Shown here: positions 44,042-52,967 of the stretch, piece after piece
Position numbering within the stretch: the stretch's first letter is position 1
Layout: each line of letters starts with the position of its first letter
NCBI GenBank assembly: GCA_036641735.1
Contig: JAVWEG010000002.1
Location: forward strand, 4,582 to 68,581
Length of the DNA: 64,000 bases
Origin: JAGPHI01 sp036641735
Lineage (GTDB): Bacteria; Bacillota; Clostridia; Oscillospirales; Ruminococcaceae
Direction of reading: 5' to 3'
The notes under the pieces: generated by a model
The model's input: only the letters and a program-made list of their open reading frames with translations
The model's database searches: none
Told to the model about the DNA's origin: nothing
Position numbers and translations under genes: made by a program

Positions 44042-44112
44042 ATTTTGATCTCCTTTTTACATTAAACGTGTGTTTGCAATAAAATTAGATGCTTTGCATA
44101 CGAAAGCGGCTT

Positions 44113-44157
44113 TTATGAATAAAATAAAATCATATATAAGCATCATTTTATTCATAA
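44113..44157. repeat. AT-rich 13-bp inverted repeat
   Basis: TTATGAATAAAAT (44113-44125) is the exact complement of ATTTTATTCATAA (44145-44157). It lies between the HTH-regulator stop and the secreted-protein start. It may end the HTH transcript, though no T run follows on that strand, or be a regulatory site. Confidence 0.5.
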
Positions 44158-44223
44158 TTACATATTATACTTGATTTTATTAAAAGTCAATTGGTATTAT
44201 TGCTGATTTTATAAATAAATATT

Positions 44224-45681
44224 TTACATATTTTTTATCACGGCTATGCCTTTTTCAAGGAAATCAACTACCGATAAATTTAGCAAATTCTGTGGGTTAT
44301 CGTCGTTCCATAGCTCGTTAAAAAACTGTTTGAAAGCGTGAAGAGCGCCATCATCAATAAACAAATAACAGCCTGATTCACTAGCGGCTATTTCATCTTT
44401 CATCGCAAACATTGAGCTTGTGTTCATATATAGCGAGCAATCAAGATTGTTGCGTGAGATGAGCGGATGCGTATCTTCAAGTAAGCGCAGCTCAAAGGTA
44501 TCGTCGGACTTTACTGCAAAAACAAGGCTCTCGAGCTGCTGTATTCTGTCTTTTTTGGATACAGTATAGCTATTGCCGAATAGCCCTGATTTGCCATACA
44601 AAATAAAATCCATAAGAGCGGATTTGTATAATAAAATACGTATTTTACCGCGAAGGGCAGGATTGTTCAGTACACCTAAAAACACTTTTATGTCCTCGGG
44701 AAGCAAAACGCTATTTGAATGTTTTTCTAAATCTGTAGGAGATAAAAATGAACGCATTGTGTGCATAAGACAATCAAAATCAGGCTGCATAATAAAGTTT
44801 GAAAAATAGTGTTTAACGCATAAGGACTCAATAGTGCAGTGCTGAAATACCAGTGTTTTCGCATTTAAAAACTGCTGATATTTATAAAAAACATCGTTTA
44901 CTATTTCGGGAGATTTGGTAATGCACCTATATAAACGGTCGAGCATATTATCAAAAAACTCTATAGAGCAAACACAGTTTTTAATTACCATTACGCGCAC
45001 AGTATCGGCGGCTTTTCCTATATAAAGCCTGTAATGCACACGTATGGAATGATGTATATGCAATAAAATAATTTTGCAGTATTCAGCTGCACTGCAAGTG
45101 TCGCTACATTCTAGCAATTGCGAAAAATTGAGCGTTTTATTCGCGTATATAGACACTGTTTTTTCGTACAGCTCATCTATAGATTCCTTTATCAGATATC
45201 GAGACGGAGAATGTGTGGATATAAAATATATATCGTTTTCAGGCGCTGTTTTGCAATATTGCCTGATAGATTCTTCCACTAAAGTGTTTGCGGCATCACG
45301 GTCTAAAAGCAATACGCTGTTTGGCAAGGAGAATGGCATAGCGGCTACAGCAGACGGCTTTATTTCAAGAGAACGTTTTAAATGGCTGTAAAGATGCTCG
45401 TATAAAAGGCTGCGCAAATCGGCAAGCTCCCAGGGCTGCACTTCAAGCTCTAAAGCTGCGGCGTAATCGGGAAGGCGCTCGTGTGCAGCGTGTGTAATAA
45501 AAAAACGACAAAGCTTTAGGGCAAGAGCTTCACGGCATTTGCACGCAGGCAGGCGCGAGCCACTGAGCCATTTACTGATATAAGATGTATCATATTTAAG
45601 ATATTGTGCAAGAACGGCGCATTTTTCGCCTGATATATCTAACAGTAATTTTAATATTTCGCCAAAGTTTTTGTCGTCCAC
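44224..45681 (-). CDS. Large HTH regulator with unknown C-terminal domain
   Basis: 485 residues. The N-terminus (about 5-65) reads as a Cro/C1-type helix-turn-helix: 'FGEILKLLLDISGEKCAVLAQYLKYDTSYISKWLSGSRLP'. The remaining 400-odd residues are soluble and mixed helical, with many Cys, and match no domain I know. GTG 45681 is chosen because CGGAGGTG lies before it; the longer frame lacks a ribosome binding site. It is divergent from the MFS-SDR pair, and two similar dyads lie between them, so it probably controls those genes and perhaps itself. Confidence 0.7.
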   Translation of the reverse strand: MDDKNFGEILKLLLDISGEKCAVLAQYLKYDTSYISKWLSGSRLPACKCREALALKLCRFFITHAAHERLPDYAAALELEVQPWELADLRSLLYEHLYSHLKRSLEIKPSAVAAMPFSLPNSVLLLDRDAANTLVEESIRQYCKTAPENDIYFISTHSPSRYLIKESIDELYEKTVSIYANKTLNFSQLLECSDTCSAAEYCKIILLHIHHSIRVHYRLYIGKAADTVRVMVIKNCVCSIEFFDNMLDRLYRCITKSPEIVNDVFYKYQQFLNAKTLVFQHCTIESLCVKHYFSNFIMQPDFDCLMHTMRSFLSPTDLEKHSNSVLLPEDIKVFLGVLNNPALRGKIRILLYKSALMDFILYGKSGLFGNSYTVSKKDRIQQLESLVFAVKSDDTFELRLLEDTHPLISRNNLDCSLYMNTSSMFAMKDEIAASESGCYLFIDDGALHAFKQFFNELWNDDNPQNLLNLSVVDFLEKGIAVIKNM

Positions 45682-45725
45682 AATACACCTCCGGTTAAAG
45701 TATAATTTGTTAAATCTATGACAAA

Positions 45726-45781
45726 GTGACAAATACTTGTCACCTTACGTCAAACGGAATAGCTTGATAATCATTTATCAA
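45726..45781. promoter_or_regulatory. Pair of TGAYAA-N4-TTRTCA dyads (operator candidates)
   Basis: GTGACAA-ATAC-TTGTCAC (45726-45743) and TTGATAA-TCAT-TTATCAA (45764-45781) are both perfect 7-4-7 inverted repeats sharing TGAYAA-N4-TTRTCA, centred 38 bp apart. A further half-site TGACAA is at 45719-45724. The second overlaps a possible -35 (TTGATA, 17-bp spacer to TACCAT) for the MFS gene. Confidence 0.6.
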
Positions 45782-45914
45782 TGTTATACCATAAGACTGT
45801 AGCAATAAGAATTTACTGTTATTTTATCATATCAAAACGATATTTGCAATTAACGGTTAAATTCAAAAAGGCTATGGGGTATTAATCTCAAAATTGAAAG
45901 GACGGAATTTAATA

Positions 45915-47165
45915 ATGCCAAAAAAGAAATTACATCGCGCGTGGCTCATTATGGTAGCTTGCTGCTTTTTGCAAGCGGGAGGAATAGGTGCATTGTCTAG
46001 CTGCGCAGGAATATTCTTCCAGCCCGTATGCCAAGAATTGGGCTTTAGTATGGGAGAGTTTTCACTGTATCTTTCTATTCAGGGGCTGTTTCTGGCATTT
46101 ACCTTGCCTGTAGTTGGTAAGGTGCTGCCAAAGCTTAATATTCGCCTGCTCATCAGCGGCGCAGTAGCACTTTGCTCAGGCACATTTATGCTAATGTCTA
46201 CATTTACGGCTGTATGGCAATGGTATATTGCAGGCGCTGTTGTAGGTATTTGCGGAGCATTTATTTTTGTATTGCCAGCACCTATAATGATAGGTAACTG
46301 GTTCAAAAAAAGAACAGGGCTTGTAATGGGTATTACGATGTCGTTTTCAGGCATAGGCGGAGCGATTATCAGCCCGATAGTGGCAAATTTTGTGGCTACA
46401 AACGGCTGGCGTCCATCTTATATTTTGGTGGGTGCAATAGCAATGATTTTGGTATTGCCCTTTAGTCTTTTTGTAATAGACTTTAAACCTGCCGACCGCG
46501 GTATGCAAGCTTACGGCAGTGAAGAAACAGCAGTAGATGCAAATGGAAATGCAGCAGCTCAAAGTGCCATTACAGGAGTATCCACTAAAGATGCTGTGCG
46601 CTCTGTGGCTTTTGTGTGCGTGTTTTTAGTAGCAGGATTTATCTCACTTTGCACCACATTCCAGCAGCATTTACCGGGATTTGCAGCATCTGTGGGTATG
46701 ACGGCAGCAGCTATCGGTACGATGACATCTTGCGTAATGATAGGCAATATAGTGGGCAAATTAGTACTGGGCTTTCTCAATGATAAGCTCGGGCAAAAGG
46801 GCGCTATGAGTATTGCCGCGGCTGTAGTCGCATTGTCATTTGTATTATTGATAGTGTCGGGCGGAAATCCGATTATAGCATTTGCAGGTGCATTTTGCTT
46901 CGGGTTTGTAATGGCGATGTCGGCAGTGCTTGTGCCTATTGTGGTACGCACCGTATTTGGCTCACGCGATTACAGCTCAATATTCTCGTATATCTCTATG
47001 GGTACTTCGTTAATAGGCTCGGCAGGTGTATCGCTTATAGGCTTTATGTATGATGGATTTGGCAGCTATGTGCCAAGCTTCTTTGTAGGCATTGCAGCTT
47101 GTGTGCTTGTGGTAGTGGCTTTACTTACAGGTATGAAGGCAGGAAAAAAATTAATACACAATTAA
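45915..47165 (+). CDS. Major facilitator superfamily transporter (OFA-like)
   Basis: 416 residues with twelve helices. It resembles the oxalate/formate antiporter family: 'FFQPVCQELGFSMGEFSLYLSIQGLFLAFTLPVVGKVL', 'GNWFKKRTGLVMGITMSFSGIGGAIISPIVANFV' and 'GKLVLGFLNDKLGQKGAM' in the second half. Such carriers move small carboxylates or related anions; the substrate here is unknown. ATG 45915 has AAAGGA 12 nt upstream, which is a little far. An SDR oxidoreductase follows 57 nt later, which points to import or export of the substrate or product of that enzyme. Confidence 0.88.
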   Translation: MPKKKLHRAWLIMVACCFLQAGGIGALSSCAGIFFQPVCQELGFSMGEFSLYLSIQGLFLAFTLPVVGKVLPKLNIRLLISGAVALCSGTFMLMSTFTAVWQWYIAGAVVGICGAFIFVLPAPIMIGNWFKKRTGLVMGITMSFSGIGGAIISPIVANFVATNGWRPSYILVGAIAMILVLPFSLFVIDFKPADRGMQAYGSEETAVDANGNAAAQSAITGVSTKDAVRSVAFVCVFLVAGFISLCTTFQQHLPGFAASVGMTAAAIGTMTSCVMIGNIVGKLVLGFLNDKLGQKGAMSIAAAVVALSFVLLIVSGGNPIIAFAGAFCFGFVMAMSAVLVPIVVRTVFGSRDYSSIFSYISMGTSLIGSAGVSLIGFMYDGFGSYVPSFFVGIAACVLVVVALLTGMKAGKKLIHN

Positions 47166-47221
47166 AAATAAATACCGAATTAAAATAAATAACGAATTAA
47201 TTTAAAAATGGAGGATTTAAT

Positions 47222-48052
47222 ATGTTTAGTTATAAAAACAAGGTAGCAATAGTTACAGGCGCAGCAGGTGGCGGCGGCGGTACAGGGCGCAGAATAGCAG
47301 AGCTGCTGGCACAAAACGGTGCAAAGGTAGTATTGACGGATATTAGCCCTAAAGGTGAAGAAGCTGCCGCTGAAATAGTGAAAAACGGTGGAGAAGCCAT
47401 ATTTGTACAAGCAGATTTGGGCGACGAAAGCACTATTAAAGCGCTTATGGAAAAAGCAATAGCTACATATGGCAAGCTTGATGTAGTAGTAAATTGTGCG
47501 TTTTTCCAAGTGCCTGAAGGGTATTTACTGGACACACCGATAGAAATATGGGACAAGCATTTTCAGATTAATATGCGCGGCAATTTCCTTATGGCAAAAT
47601 ATACCTTGCCGCATCTTATCGAAAACGGCGGCGGCTGTATAGTAAACATCAGCTCTACCGCATCTATTCGCGGTGAGGACGGAGCGGCTGCTTATGCCGC
47701 GTGCAAAGCCGGATTAAATTCACTTACACGCTCTATTGCGGCACAATATGCAGACAAAAAAATCCGCTGCAATGCAATTTTGCCGGGCGTTATCTTGAGC
47801 GACAGCGTGTTAGAGCGCTCGCAAAAGCTACCTGCATTAAAAGACAGCTTTGAAATATTAAAGCACCACACGCTTGTAAATCGTTTCGGCAAAGCGGACG
47901 ATATTGCCAATATGGTGCTGTATCTTGCAAGCGACGAAGCATCGTATGTTACAGGACAGCAGTTTGTGTGTGACGGTGGTTATTCATCTCATTCTGCACA
48001 ATGGGCAGACGTACACGATTACAAAAAAGACCACGAGTGGGGAATTATTTAA
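47222..48052 (+). CDS. Short-chain dehydrogenase/reductase (classical SDR)
   Basis: 276 residues. The cofactor loop 'VTGAAGGGGGTGRRIA' is a glycine-rich variant of TGxxxGxG, followed by 'VVLTDISPKG' (Asp at the end of beta-2 suggests NAD+), 'NVSS'-type 'VNISSTAS' (Ser144/145) and 'YAACK' (Tyr158, Lys162). The fold is complete, ending with 'ASYVTGQQFVCDGGYSS'. The substrate is an alcohol/ketone pair of unknown identity. Sugar, polyol and bile-acid dehydrogenases all share this fold. It is co-directional with the MFS gene and ends at a terminator. Confidence 0.93.
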   Translation: MFSYKNKVAIVTGAAGGGGGTGRRIAELLAQNGAKVVLTDISPKGEEAAAEIVKNGGEAIFVQADLGDESTIKALMEKAIATYGKLDVVVNCAFFQVPEGYLLDTPIEIWDKHFQINMRGNFLMAKYTLPHLIENGGGCIVNISSTASIRGEDGAAAYAACKAGLNSLTRSIAAQYADKKIRCNAILPGVILSDSVLERSQKLPALKDSFEILKHHTLVNRFGKADDIANMVLYLASDEASYVTGQQFVCDGGYSSHSAQWADVHDYKKDHEWGII

Positions 48053-48058
48053 TAAACA

Positions 48059-48091
48059 AAAGGCGGCACCGCAAAAGTGCCGCCTTTATTA
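48059..48091. terminator. Terminator between the SDR gene and cysE
   Basis: AAAGGCGGCAC (48059-48069) pairs with GTGCCGCCTTT (48077-48087), a 7-nt loop, T-rich after and A-rich before. Confidence 0.9.
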
Positions 48092-48094
48092 TTT

Positions 48095-48715
48095 TCAGTC
48101 CTCAAGCTCCAGCTCTCGCAGCCTTGCTTCAATATCACGGATACGCTGATTTACAATATCAGGATAATCACGCTGATTAAGATCCTCGCTTGCACGCAGC
48201 TTAGTGCCATTTACTTTTACTATACGTGCAGGGATACCTATTGCAGTGGCATTTGCAGGTATGCACGACAGCACCACGCTGTTAGCGCCTATACGGCTGT
48301 TAGCGCCGAGCGTGATAGGCCCCAAAACCTTACAGCCTGCGCCTATCAGCACATTGTCACATACAGTGGGGTGGCGCTTGCCTTTATCTTTGCCTGTGCC
48401 GCCAAGCGTAACACCGTGATATAAAGTGACATTATTGCCTATTTCGGCGGTTTCGCCTATTACCACACCTGCGCCGTGGTCAATAAAAAGCCCACTGCCT
48501 ACGGTGGCACCGGGATGTATCTCTATGCCTGTAAAGCCGCGTCCCCACTGGCTTACTGTACGAGCCAAAAAAAAGCGATGGTGCCTGTACAAAAAGTGGG
48601 ACAGCTTGTAAAATATCAATGCGTGAAATCCGGGGTACAGCAGTAAAACCTCTGCAAGGCTTTTAGCCGCAGGGTCCTTGTGCCGTATAGATTTAGCATC
48701 CGCAATAAGCCCCAT
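48095..48715 (-). CDS. cysE: Serine O-acetyltransferase
   Basis: 206 residues, the short (EpsC-type) form. It makes O-acetylserine from serine and acetyl-CoA, the first step of cysteine synthesis. The helical N-terminus ('DPAAKSLAEVLLLYPGFHALIFYKLSHFLY') leads into a left-handed beta helix: 'GIEIHPGATVGSGLFIDHGAGVVIGETAEIGNNVTLYHGVTLGGTGKDKGKRHPTV', with the catalytic His/Asp pair in 'FIDHG'. AGGTGATG precedes the ATG. It has a perfect consensus promoter wrapped in a palindrome. Confidence 0.96.
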   Translation of the reverse strand: MGLIADAKSIRHKDPAAKSLAEVLLLYPGFHALIFYKLSHFLYRHHRFFLARTVSQWGRGFTGIEIHPGATVGSGLFIDHGAGVVIGETAEIGNNVTLYHGVTLGGTGKDKGKRHPTVCDNVLIGAGCKVLGPITLGANSRIGANSVVLSCIPANATAIGIPARIVKVNGTKLRASEDLNQRDYPDIVNQRIRDIEARLRELELED

Positions 48716-48721
48716 AAATAA

Positions 48722-48777
48722 TCATCACCTATACTATAATATTTATCCATTATAGTATAGGTGATGAATTATGTCAA
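48722..48777 (-). promoter_or_regulatory. Consensus cysE promoter inside a perfect palindrome
   Basis: Minus strand: -35 TTGACA (48772-48777), 17-bp spacer, -10 TATAAT (48749-48754). The 19-mer 48722-48740 is the exact complement of 48749-48767, around an 8-nt centre. The dyad covers the -10 and the expected start point, as an operator would. The 3' arm also contains the cysE ribosome binding site. Confidence 0.8.
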
Positions 48778-48779
48778 AA

Positions 48780-49568
48780 TTATATTATGCTTTTGCCATA
48801 TACTGATATTGCTGTCAGTGCAGGAAACGGGCTTTCGTCGGTTTCGTCCTTTTTCATTTCGCACAGCTTTGCCCACGTAATATTGCGATTAGCTATGGCA
48901 AAATATTGAGTGGCGCTTTTCTTTTCAAGCTTTAATATTTCGCGTGAGCCATCGGAAAACTCTATGCTTGCGTGGTGCCAGTAATTGTCGTGAGGAAAAT
49001 CGCATCTTATGGTAATGCCTATGCCGTCCGCTTCTACTGTGCGCCCAAAATCCACTATATATTCGGCATCTTCACGGCGCTGTATTCCCCAGCTTTCGTA
49101 CGGCCATACACCGTGGCCTGCATTAGAGGTGTTGCCATTAATTGCGTTGCGCGCCGCAAATACCGCTTCGCCCCTGGTTTCTACATTCGCTTTTGCGTGA
49201 GGGAAAACAGAAGTGTTTGCGTGGCAATCGTACGGATTAAGCGCTAAGTCTCTATGTGCGCTTATCTCCTCTTCACTTGCCATACGTGCGCGCAAATATT
49301 GTCTTGTGCCTGTAAAGCTTTTGGCGCAATATGAGCTGCGCGCTTCGCCAAACGGCACTGAAAGCTCATATTTATTATTTTTTAAATACACAAGGCACAA
49401 GGGCATTGTGTCCTCTAGCTGTAAATAAATATAGCAAGGTGTTTTATCACATTCAAGATATAAGCTGTCGCCCTCTTTATATTCTGCTTCATACAATAGC
49501 TGTGCATCGGTTTGGTTTGATATCTCTGCCAATACTGCATCTTTATGTTTTACTTTTAATGTTAACAT
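48780..49568 (-). CDS. F5/8C (discoidin)-like carbohydrate-binding protein
   Basis: 262 residues. The C-terminal half has an F5/8 type C-like pattern: 'ARNAINGNTSNAGHGVWPYESWGIQRREDAEYIVDFGRTVEADGIGITIRCDFPHDNYWHHASIEFSDGS'. The N-terminal half ('GDSLYLECDKTPCYIYLQLED') looks like another beta domain. No signal peptide is seen, so it would be intracellular, unusual for a binding module. It follows the lyase gene by 24 nt in the kinase/regulator operon, so it probably assists polysaccharide breakdown. An enzymatic role cannot be excluded. Confidence 0.65.
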   Translation of the reverse strand: MLTLKVKHKDAVLAEISNQTDAQLLYEAEYKEGDSLYLECDKTPCYIYLQLEDTMPLCLVYLKNNKYELSVPFGEARSSYCAKSFTGTRQYLRARMASEEEISAHRDLALNPYDCHANTSVFPHAKANVETRGEAVFAARNAINGNTSNAGHGVWPYESWGIQRREDAEYIVDFGRTVEADGIGITIRCDFPHDNYWHHASIEFSDGSREILKLEKKSATQYFAIANRNITWAKLCEMKKDETDESPFPALTAISVYGKSII

Positions 49569-49592
49569 TATTATATTCTCCCTATTAATTAA

Positions 49593-51332
49593 TTATTTAA
49601 TTATTGCATTAAATACCGATTTATTTGCGGCATCAAGAGTGATGAGCAATCGGTATGCAATTGCCGCATTTCCGTGATGGTCTGTATAAATAGTTTCGTC
49701 AAGCGATGCTGCGCCGCTTTTAAATTGCAGCTTTAATTCCGCTGTGCCGCGTGCAAAATATGCGCAATTATTTTCAAGCATTATCGGTGCGCGCGATACA
49801 AACACCTCGGTAACGGTGCAAGCTGTGGTAAAGCTGAAAGTATCTTCAAGAAAGATACTGCCGTTTTCTGCTTTAATATTACGCAGATAGCTTTTAATTT
49901 TATCGCTTTCATAGCATCCGCCAAGCTCTGTGGAAAAGGTATTGTCATCTGCAATATCATTTTTGGACGCATATTGCGCGCCTGCTTTTTGTTCGTTATT
50001 ATCGATAATGGCGACATTGTGTGAGCAGGAACGATTAACAAATATATCGTAGCGCGTATCGCTGAAATATGCGGCATCATATAAGCCTGCACCGAGGTCA
50101 CATAAAAGCTGTACACCGTTTTTAGCTACAATAAACGAACCGCAGTCGTTATGATTATGGCTTTCTCCGTTGTTGCCGCCTTTAGCGGCAAGTGCCAAAG
50201 CGCCTGTGTGTGCAATAAAATATTTAGCATTTGCAAAATACGTATTGCCTGTAATAGTGCTGTGCTGTACTTTGCTGTCGTACCACAAAATATCTCGTAT
50301 ACCAAGACAAAAACGGTAGCAAGTATCATCAAGCACGTGAGCTGCACATTCCACAGGCGGCACGCAAATGCCTTTGCAATGCTTTGCAAGATAACATAAA
50401 AGCCCCATTCGATATCCCGAGCCTTCGCTGCCGTCCGAAAAGCTGATAGTAGCTGTGCCGTCGAGATAAAAGGCACTGAATGAGCTTGCGATTGCCTTTG
50501 ATTTTTCATCTGATAATAAATCGAGCGCACCGCCCGTGCGTTTATACAAAAGGTCTGCATACGCTGTGTAAAAGCCAAAGCCATAGCTCCAGTAATCTAC
50601 ACCCTCCACGCATACACCGTCTGTGCCAAATGAAGAAATATACAAGCTTATACTGCTGTCTACTCTGTGCAAAACGGCGCTAAGTATTTTGGTATCTTTA
50701 ATGCGGTAAATGGCACAAGCGCCCACAGCTCCTCCGCACACACCCGACCAATTGTTGCGCATAGTCTCAAAACGGTGCAAATTTGCATTATCCAAAAAAG
50801 GATTGAAAATTCTTTTATAAAGCTGCTCGTCCACCATAGCTATTATATTTGGTGCAAGGTATTCACAGCAAAGCTCAAGCGCTTCACTTAAAGCAAAAGC
50901 GGTTTCACTCGCAAACAAATCTATAGTGGTGCTGTATGAAGCAAAGTCCAAATCGTCGCCATTTACATCTAAAAAATGTGCAGGAAGACACCAAAAGGCT
51001 TCGGAGCATATTTCCCAGATAATGTCTTGAAGCGCATTTACATAGTCGTAAGCACCCTTGCTGTGCCAAGCTAATATAGCAAATACCATTAAACGTCCGC
51101 GCCTGTCGTAGTACGGCTTTTGGTAAGACTCTCTATTGCCGCTTTTTTGGTATTCGCTGAAAAGATGATATGGCAGCATTGGTGTAGGAGTGGCAAGATA
51201 GGCTTTGCCGCGTGCTTCTATTAATTGCAATTCGGCGCTTGTCCATTCACTGCTTGTAAATGCGTTAATCTCATTTGCCAGTAAGGGGAACGGCTTATTA
51301 TGCAAGGCTGTAAAAATATCGTTTTTATTCAT
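49593..51332 (-). CDS. Heparinase II/III-family polysaccharide lyase (left arm)
   Basis: 579 residues. An alpha/alpha toroid N-terminus ('NNWSGVCGGAVGACAIYRI' near 220) is followed by the beta-sandwich region with 'GNNGESHNHNDCGSFIVAKNGVQLLCDLGAGLYD', the typical H-x-D-x-G-S-F box of heparinase II/III proteins (Pfam PF07940). Such lyases cleave uronic acid-containing glycans by beta-elimination. No signal peptide. ATG 51332, with GGAG nine nt upstream, overlaps the end of the response-regulator gene by eight bases. The upstream-extended frame is not supported. Confidence 0.85.
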   Translation of the reverse strand: MNKNDIFTALHNKPFPLLANEINAFTSSEWTSAELQLIEARGKAYLATPTPMLPYHLFSEYQKSGNRESYQKPYYDRRGRLMVFAILAWHSKGAYDYVNALQDIIWEICSEAFWCLPAHFLDVNGDDLDFASYSTTIDLFASETAFALSEALELCCEYLAPNIIAMVDEQLYKRIFNPFLDNANLHRFETMRNNWSGVCGGAVGACAIYRIKDTKILSAVLHRVDSSISLYISSFGTDGVCVEGVDYWSYGFGFYTAYADLLYKRTGGALDLLSDEKSKAIASSFSAFYLDGTATISFSDGSEGSGYRMGLLCYLAKHCKGICVPPVECAAHVLDDTCYRFCLGIRDILWYDSKVQHSTITGNTYFANAKYFIAHTGALALAAKGGNNGESHNHNDCGSFIVAKNGVQLLCDLGAGLYDAAYFSDTRYDIFVNRSCSHNVAIIDNNEQKAGAQYASKNDIADDNTFSTELGGCYESDKIKSYLRNIKAENGSIFLEDTFSFTTACTVTEVFVSRAPIMLENNCAYFARGTAELKLQFKSGAASLDETIYTDHHGNAAIAYRLLITLDAANKSVFNAIIK

Positions 51333-52967
51333 TGCTTTTTTCTCCACGTAATTGTCGCTGATATTCGGTAGGCGTAAGCCCTGTATGGCGCTTAAATACT
51401 TTGGTAAAATAATATGCGTTTTCAAAGGATAGCATATATGATATTTCGTATATTCTATATTTACCCTCGCGTATCAGCTCACAGGCTCGCTCCATTTTAG
51501 TTTGATTAATATAATCTATAAAATTAGCTTTGTACTCTTTTTTAAATAGCGCGGATAAATAGCTGGGCGAAATATTTACATAGTTTGCCACATCTTGCAG
51601 CATAATGCGTTTATCTGCATTTTCGTGTACATATTGCTTTGCCTTTTCCACTATATCGCTTTTGGCGCTTGTTACCTGCTCCAAGCATTTTATTATTTGA
51701 GAGCTTAGCTCGCGCAGCCACACTAAGGCGGCATCGCGTGTGGCAAGGCGATGTATAAAATGTATTACAGCGGAAGTATTGCTCCAATAATCGCCTGCTG
51801 CGCCTTTAGGCAGTAATGGGGTTAACACCGTAGCAGCTACGCTGTACAGCTCTGTACACGCGTTTAATGNNNNNNNNNNGTATCGCTTTGCGTGTGGGGG
51901 GCAGCTTCAATGCGCGCAATTGCACTGCTTAATAGATTTTGACATTCGGCTATGTTTTTGGCGCGGAGCTCCATTATTAAACGATTGGAAATATCATTGA
52001 TATTAAAAGGCTCGTACTTTATTTTAGGTAAATGCTGCGCAAGCATCAGCGCACAAGAGCTAAGCGCATAATATTCGCGAAGCGCGTAATATTGAGCGAT
52101 TGCAGTAGATATACAAGCTTCGTCACTGAAAACATCTGTGGCAAGCAAAGCAAGCCGAGACTGTGTGATATTGGCAGAAGCGTTTTCAAGCTTTTTGTAA
52201 AAGCGTTCAAGTGCATCGACGATATCATTTTTTTCGTATTGATAACAAAACAGAGTAAGGCTTTGCCCGTATCCGTCTTTATCCAGCATTGCAAAGTTTT
52301 TAAATACATTGCTCGCTAATTTTTCCACCACCTCGCTCTCCCAATCAAACAAGCGCTTTTTCTCCTCGCTTGAAAAGGTGACAAGTGACGGCAATTCGCT
52401 AAAATCCATCATAAGCTGTATAAAACAGTACGAGCTAAAAGCGCCGTGCCTGCGCAGAGCCTCTAGAGCATCGCGCGGATAGGCATTGTTATTTGCATTT
52501 AAAATACGCTTAATATTGTCTGCCACCACCAAAGATAAATTATCCTCAATGTAGCTGTCTGCTTGATTTACGCGCGCAAGCTTGCCGCGCTTTTTACATT
52601 CCTCTATAGCAAGTGCCAGGCTTTTTTCCAAAGTTTCAGGCTCTAGCTGCGTTTTTAAAAGATAATCCACAGCTTGATATCTCATCGCATCTCGCGCCAT
52701 ATCAAAGTCCTCAAGGTTAGTAAGCATCACAAATACAGGCGGACATATTTGCTCGCTTGCAGCTTTCAGCACTTCCAGCCCGTTTAATACAGGCATATTA
52801 ATATCGCATATCACTATGTCGGGGTGTAAGGCTTCAATGCTTTCAAGCGCCGTTTTGCCATTGCGCGCACTGCCAGCTATTTCACAACCAAAATTTTGCC
52901 AATCTATAAGAAATTTTATTCCAGACAGTATAATTGGCTCATCATCTACTAATAGTATTCTGTACGT
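51325..52967 (-). CDS. YesN-type AraC response regulator (gap inside, ACG start)
   Basis: A receiver domain ('YRILLVDDEPIILSGIKF', phosphate acceptor Asp55 in 'VICDINMP', Lys105) is followed by a long linker and, after the 10-N gap, an AraC helix-turn-helix pair ('IMLQDVANYVNISPSYLSALFKKEYKANFIDYINQTKMERACELIREG', 'RIYEISYMLSFENAYYFTKVFKRHTGLTPTEYQRQ'). The two parts are in different frames only because the gap length is arbitrary. No ATG, GTG or TTG exists between the preceding in-frame TGA and 'LLVDDEP'; the codon aligned with the usual Met is ACG at 52965-52967, with AGGTG before it. It overlaps the kinase gene. Confidence 0.9.
51870..51879. other. Assembly gap (10 N) within the response-regulator gene
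   Basis: Ten N of unknown length in the linker between receiver and DNA-binding domains. The coding sense continues on both sides ('PHTQSD' before, 'LNACTELYSVAATVLTPLLP' after). Confidence 0.98.

Noticed and set aside
47222..48052. Bile-acid dehydrogenase (BaiA-like) assignment for the SDR gene
   Set aside because: The classical SDR motifs do not identify the substrate, and none of the other bai genes is present.
51325..52967. Frameshift in the response regulator
   Set aside because: The frame changes only across the 10-N gap, whose length is a placeholder. The coding sense continues on both sides.
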